DNA of 13,869 bases from Candidatus Zixiibacteriota bacterium (GTDB taxonomy: Bacteria > Zixibacteria > MSB-5A5 > SM1-73), in assembly GCA_023129805.1 (NCBI GenBank), contig JAGMBK010000038.1, forward strand, positions 1 through 13,869, written 5' to 3'. The position numbers and the translations under genes are program-made. This document shows, one piece after another, positions 1 through 8,726 of this stretch (the first letter of the stretch is position 1; every line of letters starts with the position of its first letter). The notes under the pieces were generated by a model, which saw nothing but the letters and a program-made list of their open reading frames with translations, did not search any database and was not told the DNA's origin.

Positions 1-2
1 TT

Positions 3-2687
3 GATTTCTATAATGAGGTAAACGTCGGAAGAATCCCATGGAGCGAGGCTTCGACTGTTTTACACATTTGTGAGAAGTCTGTTGCTTATGAGCAGAACGA
101 CGACCCAACATTTAAGAAGAACATACTTCTTTTAGGAGCTTTCTTCTGGGATAATGATCCGAATCCGCGTACTGATAATGCAGTGCTTATGGAAGCCAAG
201 GTTGATCAGCCATGGATGTCTGATTGGACCATGACCCGGATGTATGAAGAGGGCTACTCCACCTACCCCATGGACTATAATCTGAGGTATAGCAACGTTC
301 TCTCGGTGTGGTCATCCGGCACATTCGCCTTTGTGAACTGGGCTGGTCACGGGTCGCCCACCTCCAGTCATATCTACCACGGCACTGGCGAAGCTTTTGT
401 CTCGACGTCCACCTGCCCCAATCTCAACGACGACTATCCGGCAATCTGCTTCGCTGATGCCTGCAGCAATTCGGATACCGATCATCTGAACTTAGGTCAA
501 GCTATGTTACAGCAGGGTGCGGTGGGCTTTGTAGGTGCCACTAAGGTTGCCCTTGGATGTCCGGGCTGGGACGATCCATTAGACGGCTCCAGTCAGTCGT
601 TAGACTACTACTTTACCACATGTGTTACTTCCGGAGATTACACCCAGGGTGAAGCTCTTCAATGGGCGCTTAGACAAATGTACATCAACGGGTTGTGGTC
701 TTATCTGAAGTATGAAACGTTTGAGTGGGGCGCATTGTGGGGCAATCCTGATCTCGGAATGACCGCTTCTGCGTCTTTGAGCATCCTTCTCCCTGACGGA
801 GTGCCCGATTACATCGATCTGGGTGTCCCTGCCACGATCACGGTACGGATCAAGGAAATCGACGATTCTTATATACCAGGTACAGGTATGCTTCATTATC
901 GTTACGATGGTGGGACCTATCTTACCTCGCCGCTGGTCTCTTTGGGTGGCGATCTTTACGAAGCCACATTGCCTTCAGCGGAATGTGAGGATGTGCCGGA
1001 ATACTATTTCAGCGCCGAGGGAGTTGCCTCTGGGGTGATATACAACCCATATGATGCTCCTGCCACTGTCTACTCTTCGCTTGTAGGAGAACTTATCACT
1101 CTGTTCGTTGACAACTTCGAGACTGATCTTGGCTGGACTGTTGAAAACAGCCCTTCTCTCACCGATGGTGCCTGGGAGCGCGGCGTTCCGGTTGGCGGTG
1201 GCGATCGTGGTGATCCACCTACTGATTTCGATGGCTCAGGTAATTGCTATCTCACATGTAATGAAGATGGCGATTCTGATGTGGACGGTGGGATCACCTG
1301 GTTAATCTCACCATCTTTTGATCTTAGCGCGGATATGGACGCCGAAATCCATTACGCCTTGTGGTATACCAACAACTATGGGAATGATCCTAACAACGAT
1401 CTATTTAAGGTATATGTCTCCAATAACGATGGTGCAAGCTGGATTTTGGTTGAGACAATTGGGCCTCAAACCTCTGGTGGTTGGAAAGAGAAAAGCTTTA
1501 CGGTAAGTGATTTTGTCACGCCCACTAACCAGATCAAAGTTCGTTTCGAAGCCTCAGATCTGGGTGCTGGATCTGTGGTGGAAGCAGGTATCGACGACTT
1601 CACCGTTTCCGTCTTCGAGTGTGGTGAGTATATTTGTGTGGATTCTGATGGCGACGGTTACGGCGACCCGGGTCACCCTGAAAACACCTGCCCTGACGAT
1701 AATTGCCCCACTGTTTACAATCCAGATCAAGCGGATGCTGATGGTGATGGAGCAGGTGACGTTTGCGACGACTGCACCGACACCGACGGTGACGGCTACG
1801 GCGATCCCGGCTTCCCTGCAAACACATGCGATGATGATAACTGCCCCTTTGCTTACAATCCGGATCAGGAGGACTCCGACAGCGACGGTGCAGGTGATTC
1901 CTGTGACATTTGTCCTAATCACCCGGACGATGATTGCTGTAATCCAGTTGGGTCCAACCTCCCGCCCCACATTACCTCTTCCCCTGACGCGACCGCAACT
2001 CCGTCCCCTGATGTTTTGTTTGTGTATATCGCTACTGCCTCTGATCCAAACTGCGACGGAACTGAACTTGACATAAGCTTTTTTGATATCCCGTCCTGGT
2101 GCACTGTTTCGGATGATACTCTCTCTGGATCGGTGGACTGCGATCATGCCGACACCTCATTCAAAGTGATAGTCTCTGATGACGATCTGGCTGATACCCT
2201 GGAAGTGACTTTGGTGATTGACCATTCAAATGTCGCTCCATCAATAACGCCCGTAGGAGATACTGTGCTCATTGCCTTCCATAACAGCTTTGTCTATTAT
2301 CCCACCATAGTCGACCCGGATGATGATACTCACACGATAACGTACCTGGAGTATCCGCACTGGTGCTGGGTTCAGAACGATTCGGTTATTGGTACTGCTC
2401 CCGATACGGTATTTTTGGAAGCATTGACAGTGGCAGCGCAAGACTATTGCAACGCCGACACTTTGTCATTTATGGTGCGAACGTATCTCTGCGGCGACGT
2501 CAATGCAGATGAGATGATAGACCTTGGGGATGTAGTTTATTTAATAAACTATCTATATAGAGGCGGTGATTTGCCTGATCCCATAGAGGCTGGAGATGCC
2601 AACTGCGATGAAATCGTTGACCTCGGTGACATCGTCTATCTCATTAACTATCTTTACAGAGGTGGCCCGCCACCATGCGAACCATAG
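3..2687 (+). CDS. C25 (gingipain-family) peptidase with TSP3 repeats and dockerin, 5'-truncated
   Basis: The frame is open from base 3, so the start lies outside the window; the GTG at 183 is internal. It encodes 894 visible residues. Order: end of a C25 cysteine peptidase domain (1-254) beginning at an 'EVNVGRIP' strand, catalytic His116 in 'NWAGHGS' and Cys154 in 'FADACSN'; a beta-sandwich (about 256-365), probably the Ig-like domain that follows C25 domains; a jelly-roll/MAM-like module starting '[10 protein letters not shown]' (about 369-538); two thrombospondin type 3 units rich in DxDGDG and paired Cys (about 545-647); two Ig/cadherin-like modules (about 652-828); a two-repeat dockerin (830-894). 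The likely role is an exported calcium-dependent protease or adhesin-protease. The next gene starts 36 bases downstream, suggesting co-transcription. Family assignment rests on the His/Cys motifs and on alignment with the three complete C25 genes downstream. Substrate is unknown. Confidence 0.85.
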   Translation, partial: DFYNEVNVGRIPWSEASTVLHICEKSVAYEQNDDPTFKKNILLLGAFFWDNDPNPRTDNAVLMEAKVDQPWMSDWTMTRMYEEGYSTYPMDYNLRYSNVLSVWSSGTFAFVNWAGHGSPTSSHIYHGTGEAFVSTSTCPNLNDDYPAICFADACSNSDTDHLNLGQAMLQQGAVGFVGATKVALGCPGWDDPLDGSSQSLDYYFTTCVTSGDYTQGEALQWALRQMYINGLWSYLKYETFEWGALWGNPDLGMTASASLSILLPDGVPDYIDLGVPATITVRIKEIDDSYIPGTGMLHYRYDGGTYLTSPLVSLGGDLYEATLPSAECEDVPEYYFSAEGVASGVIYNPYDAPATVYSSLVGELITLFVDNFETDLGWTVENSPSLTDGAWERGVPVGGGDRGDPPTDFDGSGNCYLTCNEDGDSDVDGGITWLISPSFDLSADMDAEIHYALWYTNNYGNDPNNDLFKVYVSNNDGASWILVETIGPQTSGGWKEKSFTVSDFVTPTNQIKVRFEASDLGAGSVVEAGIDDFTVSVFECGEYICVDSDGDGYGDPGHPENTCPDDNCPTVYNPDQADADGDGAGDVCDDCTDTDGDGYGDPGFPANTCDDDNCPFAYNPDQEDSDSDGAGDSCDICPNHPDDDCCNPVGSNLPPHITSSPDATATPSPDVLFVYIATASDPNCDGTELDISFFDIPSWCTVSDDTLSGSVDCDHADTSFKVIVSDDDLADTLEVTLVIDHSNVAPSITPVGDTVLIAFHNSFVYYPTIVDPDDDTHTITYLEYPHWCWVQNDSVIGTAPDTVFLEALTVAAQDYCNADTLSFMVRTYLCGDVNADEMIDLGDVVYLINYLYRGGDLPDPIEAGDANCDEIVDLGDIVYLINYLYRGGPPPCEP
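1635..1910 (+). repeat. Tandem thrombospondin type 3 coding repeat, 2 x 138 bp
   Basis: Two consecutive 46-residue units (1635-1772 and 1773-1910) share the pattern [13 protein letters not shown], then NTC, DDNCP, YNPDQ, DGAGD and C. The acidic DxDxDG loops and regularly spaced cysteines are typical of the calcium-binding TSP3 family. The near-identity of the units points to a local in-frame duplication. Confidence 0.8.
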
Positions 2688-2712
2688 CGAAGTATCTATG
2701 AGCCTTCAAAAC

Positions 2713-2718
2713 AGGAGG
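2713..2718 (+). promoter_or_regulatory. Ribosome binding site of the FG-GAP gene
   Basis: AGGAGG lies 5 bases before the ATG at 2724. It is a full Shine-Dalgarno match and supports that start. Confidence 0.8.
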
Positions 2719-2723
2719 CATTT

Positions 2724-4070
2724 ATGCTAAGGTGTAAGATATTGGTTCTCCCGGTCTGGATTGGGCTCCTTGCATTCTCGGCACTGCCGATCTCAGCTCA
2801 GACACCCAACGTAACTCCTGATTCCATCCCCTTCGCTCCTGCAGAAAACTATGGAGCAGGAGATTTTCCCACTTCTGTTTTTTGTGCTGATCTGGATACA
2901 GACACGGATCTGGATCTGGCGGTGGCAAATTATGCGACCGACGATGTCTCCATTCTTTTGAACAACGGGGATGGAACCTTTCAGAGCGCTGTGAATTATG
3001 GAGCAGGAGATCATCCCTATTCTATTTTCTGCGCTGATCTGGATCAAGATATGGACTTGGATTTGGCTGTGGCAAATTCTGGATGGGACCTTCCTCCTGG
3101 ATGTGTCTCCATTCTTTTGAACAACGGCGATGGAACCTTCCAGAGCGCTGTGAACTATGAAGCAGGAGATTTTCCCACTTCTGTTTTCTGTGCTGATCTG
3201 GATGCAGACACGGATCTGGATCTGGCGGTGGCAAATTATGCGAGCGACAATGTCTCCATTCTTTTGAACAACGGGGATGGAACCTTTCAGAGCGCTGTGA
3301 ACTATGGAGCAGGAGATATGCCGTTCTCTGTTTTCTGCGCTGATCTGGATCAGGATATGGATCTCGATCTGGCCGTAGCAAATGATGGAAGCAACAATGT
3401 CTCCATTCTTTTGAACAACGGCGATGGAACCTTCCAGAGCGCTGTGAACTATGAAGCAGGAGATAGTCCCAGCTCTGTTTTCTGTGCTGATCTGGATCAA
3501 GATATGGATATGGACCTAGCGGTGGCAAACTTTTGGAGCCATGATGTCTCCATCCTTTTTAACAACGGGGATGGAACCTTCCAGGGCTCGGTGAACTATC
3601 CAGCAGGCGATAGTCCCAATTCTGTTTTCTGCGCTGATCTGGATACCGACACAGATCTGGATCTGGCAGTGGCAAATTATGCGAGCGACAACGTCTCCAT
3701 TCTTTTGAACAACGGGGATGGAACCTTCCAGAGCGCTGTGAACTATGGAGCAGGAGATGGACCCCACTCTATTTTCTGCGCTGATCTGGATCAGGATATG
3801 GATATGGATCTGGCTGCGGCAAATGTTCATAACCACAATGTCTCAGTTCTAAAGAATCTGATTTATAGCCTCGTGCGTGGGGATGTCAACCGTGACGGCA
3901 TCATAGACCTGGGCGATGTGGTTTATTTGATAAACTATCTCTATAAAGGCGGTCCTGCTCCTGACCCTTTATGGACTGGAGATGCTAATTGTGACTACGT
4001 GGTTGACATTGATGATGTGGTCTACCTGATAAACTATCTCTATAAGAATGGACCGCCGCCAGGTTGCTGA
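2724..4070 (+). CDS. Secreted FG-GAP/VCBS seven-repeat (beta-propeller) protein with dockerin
   Basis: The protein has 448 residues. A signal peptide covers about residues 1-25 (hydrophobic core, 'PISA' before the likely cut). Residues 42 to about 380 are seven FG-GAP/VCBS-type repeats of 49 residues (53 in the second). Each carries an acidic loop of the form DLDxDxDxDLAVAN, then 'VSILLNNGDGTF'. Such DxDxDxDL loops bind calcium in integrin-like propellers, and seven copies would make one closed seven-bladed propeller; the closure is inference. The dockerin occupies 386-448 and the protein ends '-PPPGC'. The seventh repeat degenerates after 'VSVL' and runs straight into the dockerin. The gene sits 36 bases after the truncated peptidase and shares its C-terminal tag. 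A likely role is binding or display at the cell surface or in the medium; no catalytic motif is visible. Many cell-surface proteins use this fold, so the ligand cannot be predicted. Confidence 0.85.
   Translation: MLRCKILVLPVWIGLLAFSALPISAQTPNVTPDSIPFAPAENYGAGDFPTSVFCADLDTDTDLDLAVANYATDDVSILLNNGDGTFQSAVNYGAGDHPYSIFCADLDQDMDLDLAVANSGWDLPPGCVSILLNNGDGTFQSAVNYEAGDFPTSVFCADLDADTDLDLAVANYASDNVSILLNNGDGTFQSAVNYGAGDMPFSVFCADLDQDMDLDLAVANDGSNNVSILLNNGDGTFQSAVNYEAGDSPSSVFCADLDQDMDMDLAVANFWSHDVSILFNNGDGTFQGSVNYPAGDSPNSVFCADLDTDTDLDLAVANYASDNVSILLNNGDGTFQSAVNYGAGDGPHSIFCADLDQDMDMDLAAANVHNHNVSVLKNLIYSLVRGDVNRDGIIDLGDVVYLINYLYKGGPAPDPLWTGDANCDYVVDIDDVVYLINYLYKNGPPPGC
2847..3863 (+). repeat. Seven tandem 147-bp repeats within the FG-GAP gene
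   Basis: Units start at 2847, 2994, 3153, 3300, 3447, 3594 and 3741. All are 147 bp except the second (159 bp, four extra codons) and the last, which fades after about 123 bp. DNA similarity is high, especially around the segments coding 'FCADLD' and 'LLNNGDGTFQSAV'. The period is a multiple of three, so the open reading frames on the opposite strand are repeat artefacts. Confidence 0.9.
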
Positions 4071-4116
4071 TGCGGTTAACCTTTACAGAGGAAAAGAGGG
4101 TCTCTGGGAGATGGTT

Positions 4117-4144
4117 TTGGAAAAGTGTGGTTATTTGCTATAAA
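4117..4144 (+). promoter_or_regulatory. Possible sigma-70-like promoter before the peptidase triplet
   Basis: TTGGAA (4117-4122) is separated by 16 bases from TATAAA (4139-4144), giving 4/6 and 5/6 matches to the -35 and -10 consensus. It lies in the 138-base gap between the FG-GAP gene and the first complete peptidase, about 65 bases before the start codon. The promoter rules of this phylum are unknown, so this is a weak call. Confidence 0.3.
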
Positions 4145-4152
4145 CGTTTATA
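4139..4152. promoter_or_regulatory. 14-bp perfect palindrome over the putative -10 element
   Basis: TATAAACGTTTATA is its own reverse complement and covers the possible -10 box. It could be an operator for a dimeric regulator, or chance in an A/T-rich stretch. No second copy was noticed before the other genes. Confidence 0.25.
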
Positions 4153-4208
4153 TATCGTAACGTCCCATAGTAATAGAAAATATAACATTAGAGCAAAGAG
4201 ACAAACAA

Positions 4209-6374
4209 GTGTGTAAAAACAGTCTACTGAAAGATGGTTTGGCAATTGGAATCATGCTCATGTTTATAGTTTCAGCAGTGACCCCAATGGCAAATGCATC
4301 TGATGCTGTGTCGACAAAGGTAAGAGGTGGGGAATATCAGATCGTCAACACGACTCAAGGGCAGGTAATCGAAATGGAAGGATTTGGTTACTTGATGGTT
4401 CCGGGTAAGCCCATGCTTCCCGCCAAGAACTTCTTGATTGCCCTGCCCCCTGGCGCTCGGGTTCGGTCCGTTGAAGTCAAAGGGATCGGTGCTAAGCTGT
4501 TGCCGGGCACTTATCAGATTATGCCAACCCCTCCGATCATGCCTTTGGCTGATCCACACCAGTACCAGGAGCTTGTGGAGGAGATGCGACTTGAGTGGGA
4601 AAGGAACACCCAGGCAGTCTACTCCTCAGATCAGGCCTATCCAAAAGAAAGGGGAAAACTGACAAGCTCAGGCAGCCTGCGGAAATACTCATATGCTTCT
4701 GTCTCCTTCTACCCCTTCAGCTACCATCCTCAATCAGGCAGACTGATCCATTATGATGCTGCCCAAATCAATGTCAAATATGAATTGCCATCTCCGGGCA
4801 GCGTAGAAGCGGAAGAAATGGAGGAGTTTAAGTGGGACACCTTGGCTGATGAACGCGCCTCAAGGCTGTTTGTCAATTATCACCAGATAAAAGACCTCTA
4901 CCAGCCCACAGGACCTGAGCCCAAGGCCTGGCAACAGACATACGATTACGTCATAATTACTACCAGTGATCTTTCCAGCGCCATAACCTCTTCGGACTTC
5001 CCGGACTGGAAGGCTTCTCTGGGATACAGTGTCAGATTTGTGTTAACTACTGATTCCGAGATTACTAGTCAACCTGGGGGCGACCTCGCGGAGAAGATTC
5101 GTAACTTCCTCCGATACAATTACATTCCTTGGGGAATTGAATATGTCCTTCTGGTCGGCGATTATGTAACCATCCCCATGCGGTACTGCTATCCTGGCGG
5201 CAGTGAGGTGCCCACTGACTACTACTATGCAGACCTCTCCCACCCCGATACTGCGTCTTGGGATTCTGATGGCGATGGGGTCTACGGTGAATACGGCCAG
5301 GACAGCCCTGACTTCTTAGCCGAAGTATCCGTAGGTCGCATTCCAACAAACAACACGTCACGGATAACTTATACTTTGAACAAACTGGTCGCCTTTGAAC
5401 AGGACACAGGAGCATGGAAAAATCAGGCTCTGCATGCCGGTGCCATCTTGGCTTTTGCCAACCAAGACTATAGTGATTTGCCCTTGGTAGACGGTTGCCG
5501 CAGTCTACACTCAATCGAGACCGACCTTATGAATGGCTGGATGGTAAGCCACTACAGTGAGCAGGCAGGTTTGGCATCTTCTACTTGTCCTTGGCCCGCG
5601 CTGAGCGAAGTGACCTTTACCGATGATTGGCGAAATGGGCAATATGCGGTGGTTAATTGGGCTGGCCATGGCTCGCCAAGTGGTGCAGGCCGGATTGTAT
5701 GGTTTTGGGATGACGGAGATGGCGTTCCGGAAACACATGATCCAAGCGAGATTACGCACTATGCTTTCATCAGCATCTATTCTGACTTAGAGGATGATCA
5801 CCCTTCGATCGTTTTCGCCATTTCGTGTAATGTGGGCTATCCAGAACCTAATGTCCAGGGCAATCTGGGCATCGATCTGTTGACCAAACCTGGATTTGGC
5901 TCTTCCGTTGGCGTGATCAGTGCCACTCGGGGGGCTGCCGCAGCTGTGTATTGGGATTCGGTAGGTGGCGGTGCCGAATCAATGTGCTATGAATTCAATC
6001 GTTACATGATCAATGGCCCCAATGGACCTGAGAAGGTTGGCAATGCCCTTTATGACTCCAAATTCTATTGCAATCAAAACTATGCATGGGACCATTACTA
6101 CGAATACATGAATATGTTTGGCTTCAACCTTTATGGCGATCCCTCACTTGCTAGAGAAGGAGCTGTCCCACTCCCACGCGGTGACTGCAACAGCGATGGA
6201 ACGATAGATATTGGGGATGTGGTGTATCTGGTGAATTATCTGTACAAGGATGGCTCTGCTCCAGACCCCTTGCTAGCCGGAGATTGCAACTGCGATGCCA
6301 CGGTTGACCTCGGGGATGTCGTCTATCTGATTAACTACCTGTTCAGGCAGGGCTCGCCTCCAGGTGGCTGTTGA
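4209..6374 (+). CDS. Secreted C25 (gingipain-family) peptidase with dockerin, paralogue 1 (GHG type)
   Basis: The protein has 721 residues. Signal peptide about 1-30 ('MANA' before the likely cut); C25 propeptide about 40-235, with the conserved 'PGKPMLPAKNFLIALPPGA' block; catalytic domain about 245-650 ('YDYVIITTSDL', 'EYVLLVGDY', a DSDGDG calcium-type loop at 352-357, 'AEVSVGRIP', His487 in 'NWAGHGSP', Cys540 in 'FAISCNVGYPEP'); dockerin 658-721. The family cleaves proteins with a Cys-His dyad and is made as an exported zymogen. The GTG start has no good Shine-Dalgarno sequence. It is chosen because it gives the same N-terminal length as both downstream paralogues (Gly at residue 14) and because a stop at 4158 leaves no better upstream start. 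Compared with the paralogues it lacks 16 residues after 'RYCYP' (residue 329). The next paralogue starts 52 bases downstream. The substrate is not predictable. Confidence 0.9.
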   Translation: MCKNSLLKDGLAIGIMLMFIVSAVTPMANASDAVSTKVRGGEYQIVNTTQGQVIEMEGFGYLMVPGKPMLPAKNFLIALPPGARVRSVEVKGIGAKLLPGTYQIMPTPPIMPLADPHQYQELVEEMRLEWERNTQAVYSSDQAYPKERGKLTSSGSLRKYSYASVSFYPFSYHPQSGRLIHYDAAQINVKYELPSPGSVEAEEMEEFKWDTLADERASRLFVNYHQIKDLYQPTGPEPKAWQQTYDYVIITTSDLSSAITSSDFPDWKASLGYSVRFVLTTDSEITSQPGGDLAEKIRNFLRYNYIPWGIEYVLLVGDYVTIPMRYCYPGGSEVPTDYYYADLSHPDTASWDSDGDGVYGEYGQDSPDFLAEVSVGRIPTNNTSRITYTLNKLVAFEQDTGAWKNQALHAGAILAFANQDYSDLPLVDGCRSLHSIETDLMNGWMVSHYSEQAGLASSTCPWPALSEVTFTDDWRNGQYAVVNWAGHGSPSGAGRIVWFWDDGDGVPETHDPSEITHYAFISIYSDLEDDHPSIVFAISCNVGYPEPNVQGNLGIDLLTKPGFGSSVGVISATRGAAAAVYWDSVGGGAESMCYEFNRYMINGPNGPEKVGNALYDSKFYCNQNYAWDHYYEYMNMFGFNLYGDPSLAREGAVPLPRGDCNSDGTIDIGDVVYLVNYLYKDGSAPDPLLAGDCNCDATVDLGDVVYLINYLFRQGSPPGGC

Positions 6375-6410
6375 GCCTGGCGGCTCCAGGAGACGCCTGC
6401 ATTCTCAAAA

Positions 6411-6418
6411 AGGAGGAG
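6411..6418 (+). promoter_or_regulatory. Ribosome binding site fixing the start at 6427
   Basis: AGGAGGAG precedes ATG 6427 by 8 bases. It favours that ATG over the in-frame GTG at 6364, which would overlap the previous gene and place 21 non-signal residues in front of the signal peptide. Confidence 0.75.
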
Positions 6419-6426
6419 ATCAACAG

Positions 6427-8613
6427 ATGAGTATGAGTAACCACTTGAAACATGGTTTGGCGATTGGGATCATTCCAGTGCTTGTGATTTCAGCCCTGAC
6501 TCCAATAGCGGTTGCCTCCGACATTTTGACGATAGACGTAAGCGCTGGCCATTATCGAATCGTCAACAAGGGTACCGGACAGACGATTGAAATGGAAGGT
6601 TTTGGCTACTTGATGGTCCCTGGGAAGCCGATGCTTCCCTCCAAGAACTTCCTGATCGCCTTACCGCCTGGTGCCAGGGTTCAATCAGTTGAGGTCAGGG
6701 GGATTGGTGCGGAGCAGTTACCGGGTGCATACCGAATCGTGCCAACTCCACTGATTCGGCCTATGATTGAGTCTCTGCAAGAGCGGGAATTCATCAAACG
6801 GTTACAGCATGAGTGGGAAGACGACAACCAAGCCACTTACTCATCCGACGAGGCCTATCCAGGAGAACGCGGAGAACTCAAAGGTTCGGGAAGCCTGCGA
6901 AAATACTCCTACGCTTCCGTCTCCTTCTGCCCTTTTAGCTATCACCCGCAATCTGGCAGACTAATCCATTATGGTGCCGCTCAGATCGTCATCAGCTACG
7001 ATCTACCAACTCCAGGCAGCTTGGATGCTCAAAGAGCAGAGGAACTCAAGTGGGACAACTTGGCTGACGAAAGAGCCTCAAGGTTGTTTGTCAACTATCC
7101 AGAGGTAAAGGATCTGTATCAACCCACAGGATCGCAGCCCAAGGCTTGGCAGGATACATACGACTACGTAATCATCACCACCAGCGCACTTCAGAGCGCC
7201 GTAATCGCCTCCAATTTCTTGGACTGGAAGGCTTCCTTAGAGTATAGCGCCAGGATCGTCTTAACCACCGACACTGAGATAGCCGGTCAGGCTGGTGGCG
7301 ACCTCGCGGAGAAGATTCGCAACTTCCTCAGATATAACTACATTCCCTGGGGCATGGAATATGTTCTTTTAGTCGGCGATCATGCGACCATACCCATGCG
7401 CTACTGTTACCCAGATTCCACCAACCACGTAAATGGTGCCGGTGACCCGTCGTCTTGGCCCTGGACCGGTGACGTACCCACTGATTATTACTATGCAGAT
7501 CTGTCTGATCCGGACGCAGCCTCCTGGGACTCGGACGGCGACGGTTTCTGCGGCGAATACGGGCAGGACAACCCCGATTTCTTAGCCGAGGTTTATGTCG
7601 GCCGCATTCCCACCAGCATCGGCTCCCGAATAACTTACACGCTCAATAAACTGGTCGCTTTTGAACAGAACACCGATGCCTGGAAGCAGCAAGTCCTGCA
7701 TGCTGGTGCGATAGCCTATTTTGAGAACGAAGACCACAGCGGCCGGGATTTGATCGACGGCGCAACGATCTTGGATTCAATCGAGACCGATATTATGAGC
7801 GGTTGGACCATAAGCCACTACAGCGAGCAAGGAGGCCTGGGAACATCCAACTACGACTGGCCTGCGTTGACCGAAGCCGCCTTCATCGGTGATTGGCGGG
7901 ACGGCCAATACGGGATAGTAAACTGGTGCGCTCACGGTTGGTCCGACCGAGTAGCCCGGAAGGTCTGGGCATGGGACGACGGAGACGGTGTACCGGAAGG
8001 CGGCGAGATGTCTCATCCCAACATGATCAGCATTTATTCCAACCTAGACGACGATTACCCCTCCATCGTTTACGCCATCTCCTGCATGGTGGGCTATCCG
8101 GAGCCCAATGCTTGGGGCAACATGGGAATCGACCTTCTGACCAAGCCCTCATATGGGGCCTCGGTCGGAATCCTGAGCGGTACTCGGGTGGTCTGGGTAT
8201 CCAAGGGGGGCGGAGAATTGATGGCTTATGAATTCAATCGTTTCATGATAGATGGTCCTGCCGGACCCGAAAGGGTCGGTGACGCCCTGTACGACTCGAA
8301 ATTCTTCTGCAACCAGAACTACACCTGGAACCACTATTCTGAATACTGGAATATGTTTGGCTATAACCTTTATGGCGACCCGTCGCTGGTAAGGGAGGGA
8401 ATCATCCCATTCACCTGCGGCGATTGCAATGGTGATGGAATAGTCGAGATTGGAGACGTGATCTATTTGATAAACTACCTGTATAAGGAGGGTTCTGCTC
8501 CCGATCCGTTACAAGCCGGAGACTGTAACTGCGACGAGATTGTTGACCTGGGTGACGTGGTCTATCTGATAAACTACCTTTTCAAGGAGGGTGCTTCGCC
8601 AGGCGGCTGCTGA
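6427..8613 (+). CDS. Secreted C25 (gingipain-family) peptidase with dockerin, paralogue 2 (AHGW type)
   Basis: The protein has 728 residues and aligns with paralogue 1 without gaps for about 328 residues. Signal peptide about 1-30 ('AVA' before 'SD'); C25 propeptide about 40-235; catalytic domain about 245-660, with DSDGDG at 368-373, 'VYVGRIP', His503 and Cys553 in 'AISCMVGYPEP'; dockerin about 665-728. The His motif reads 'NWCAHGWS' instead of 'NWAGHGS': the Gly before His is Ala and a Trp follows the HG. The dyad itself is present, so activity is likely, perhaps with altered specificity. In the first dockerin loop the ninth position is Glu ('IVEIGD') where the other four proteins have Asp. 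ATG 6427 is preferred over GTG 6364 because of its Shine-Dalgarno sequence and paralogue alignment. The gene lies in the middle of the triplet and is probably co-transcribed with paralogue 1. Confidence 0.9.
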   Translation: MSMSNHLKHGLAIGIIPVLVISALTPIAVASDILTIDVSAGHYRIVNKGTGQTIEMEGFGYLMVPGKPMLPSKNFLIALPPGARVQSVEVRGIGAEQLPGAYRIVPTPLIRPMIESLQEREFIKRLQHEWEDDNQATYSSDEAYPGERGELKGSGSLRKYSYASVSFCPFSYHPQSGRLIHYGAAQIVISYDLPTPGSLDAQRAEELKWDNLADERASRLFVNYPEVKDLYQPTGSQPKAWQDTYDYVIITTSALQSAVIASNFLDWKASLEYSARIVLTTDTEIAGQAGGDLAEKIRNFLRYNYIPWGMEYVLLVGDHATIPMRYCYPDSTNHVNGAGDPSSWPWTGDVPTDYYYADLSDPDAASWDSDGDGFCGEYGQDNPDFLAEVYVGRIPTSIGSRITYTLNKLVAFEQNTDAWKQQVLHAGAIAYFENEDHSGRDLIDGATILDSIETDIMSGWTISHYSEQGGLGTSNYDWPALTEAAFIGDWRDGQYGIVNWCAHGWSDRVARKVWAWDDGDGVPEGGEMSHPNMISIYSNLDDDYPSIVYAISCMVGYPEPNAWGNMGIDLLTKPSYGASVGILSGTRVVWVSKGGGELMAYEFNRFMIDGPAGPERVGDALYDSKFFCNQNYTWNHYSEYWNMFGYNLYGDPSLVREGIIPFTCGDCNGDGIVEIGDVIYLINYLYKEGSAPDPLQAGDCNCDEIVDLGDVVYLINYLFKEGASPGGC

Positions 8614-8642
8614 GTTGGATGCTCATCGGAAAAAAACATCTC

Positions 8643-8664
8643 CGGTTCAGATCATTCTGAATCG
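8643..8664 (+). other. Stem-loop between peptidase paralogues 2 and 3
   Basis: CGGTTCAGA and TCTGAATCG pair over 9 bp (one G-U) around the loop TCAT. No T tract follows, so it is not a classical intrinsic terminator. It could stabilise the upstream mRNA or partly reduce read-through. The rest of the 113-base gap (8614-8726) shows nothing convincing. Confidence 0.35.
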
Positions 8665-8713
8665 AAAGCTGCCAATTTGCGATGAACACTTATTTGATAT
8701 AGGTATTGAAAAC

Positions 8714-8720
8714 AGGAGAT
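8714..8720 (+). promoter_or_regulatory. Ribosome binding site fixing the start at 8727
   Basis: AGGAGAT ends 6 bases before ATG 8727, with its AGGAG core 8 bases away. A TTG at 8706 lies upstream of this site and would only add seven polar residues, so ATG 8727 is preferred. This also gives the same signal-peptide length as the two paralogues. Confidence 0.65.
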
Positions 8721-8726
8721 GAGGAG

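Noticed and set aside
183..185. GTG at 183 as the start of the first gene
   Set aside because: The frame is open back to base 3 and codes the 'VGRIP' strand typical of C25 domains, so the gene begins outside the window.
1554..2147. 197-residue open frame on the minus strand and a 189-residue plus-strand frame at 1507-2076
   Set aside because: Both lie out of frame within the TSP3/Ig coding region. Their composition (runs of Thr, Val, Ile, Arg) is what the acidic repeat DNA gives in the wrong frame.
2793..3836. Long open frames on the minus strand (2793-3500, 3022-3528, 3516-3836)
   Set aside because: They are the antisense of 147-bp repeats whose length is a multiple of three, so a stop-free antisense frame is repeated too. 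The plus-strand protein has a signal peptide, Shine-Dalgarno sequence and clear repeats.
2847..3863. CRISPR-like array
   Set aside because: The repeats are 147 bp, contiguous and in frame with a protein; there are no short repeats with unique spacers.
8643..8664. Intrinsic terminator between paralogues 2 and 3
   Set aside because: The stem is good but the following bases are AAAGCTGCC, with no T tract.
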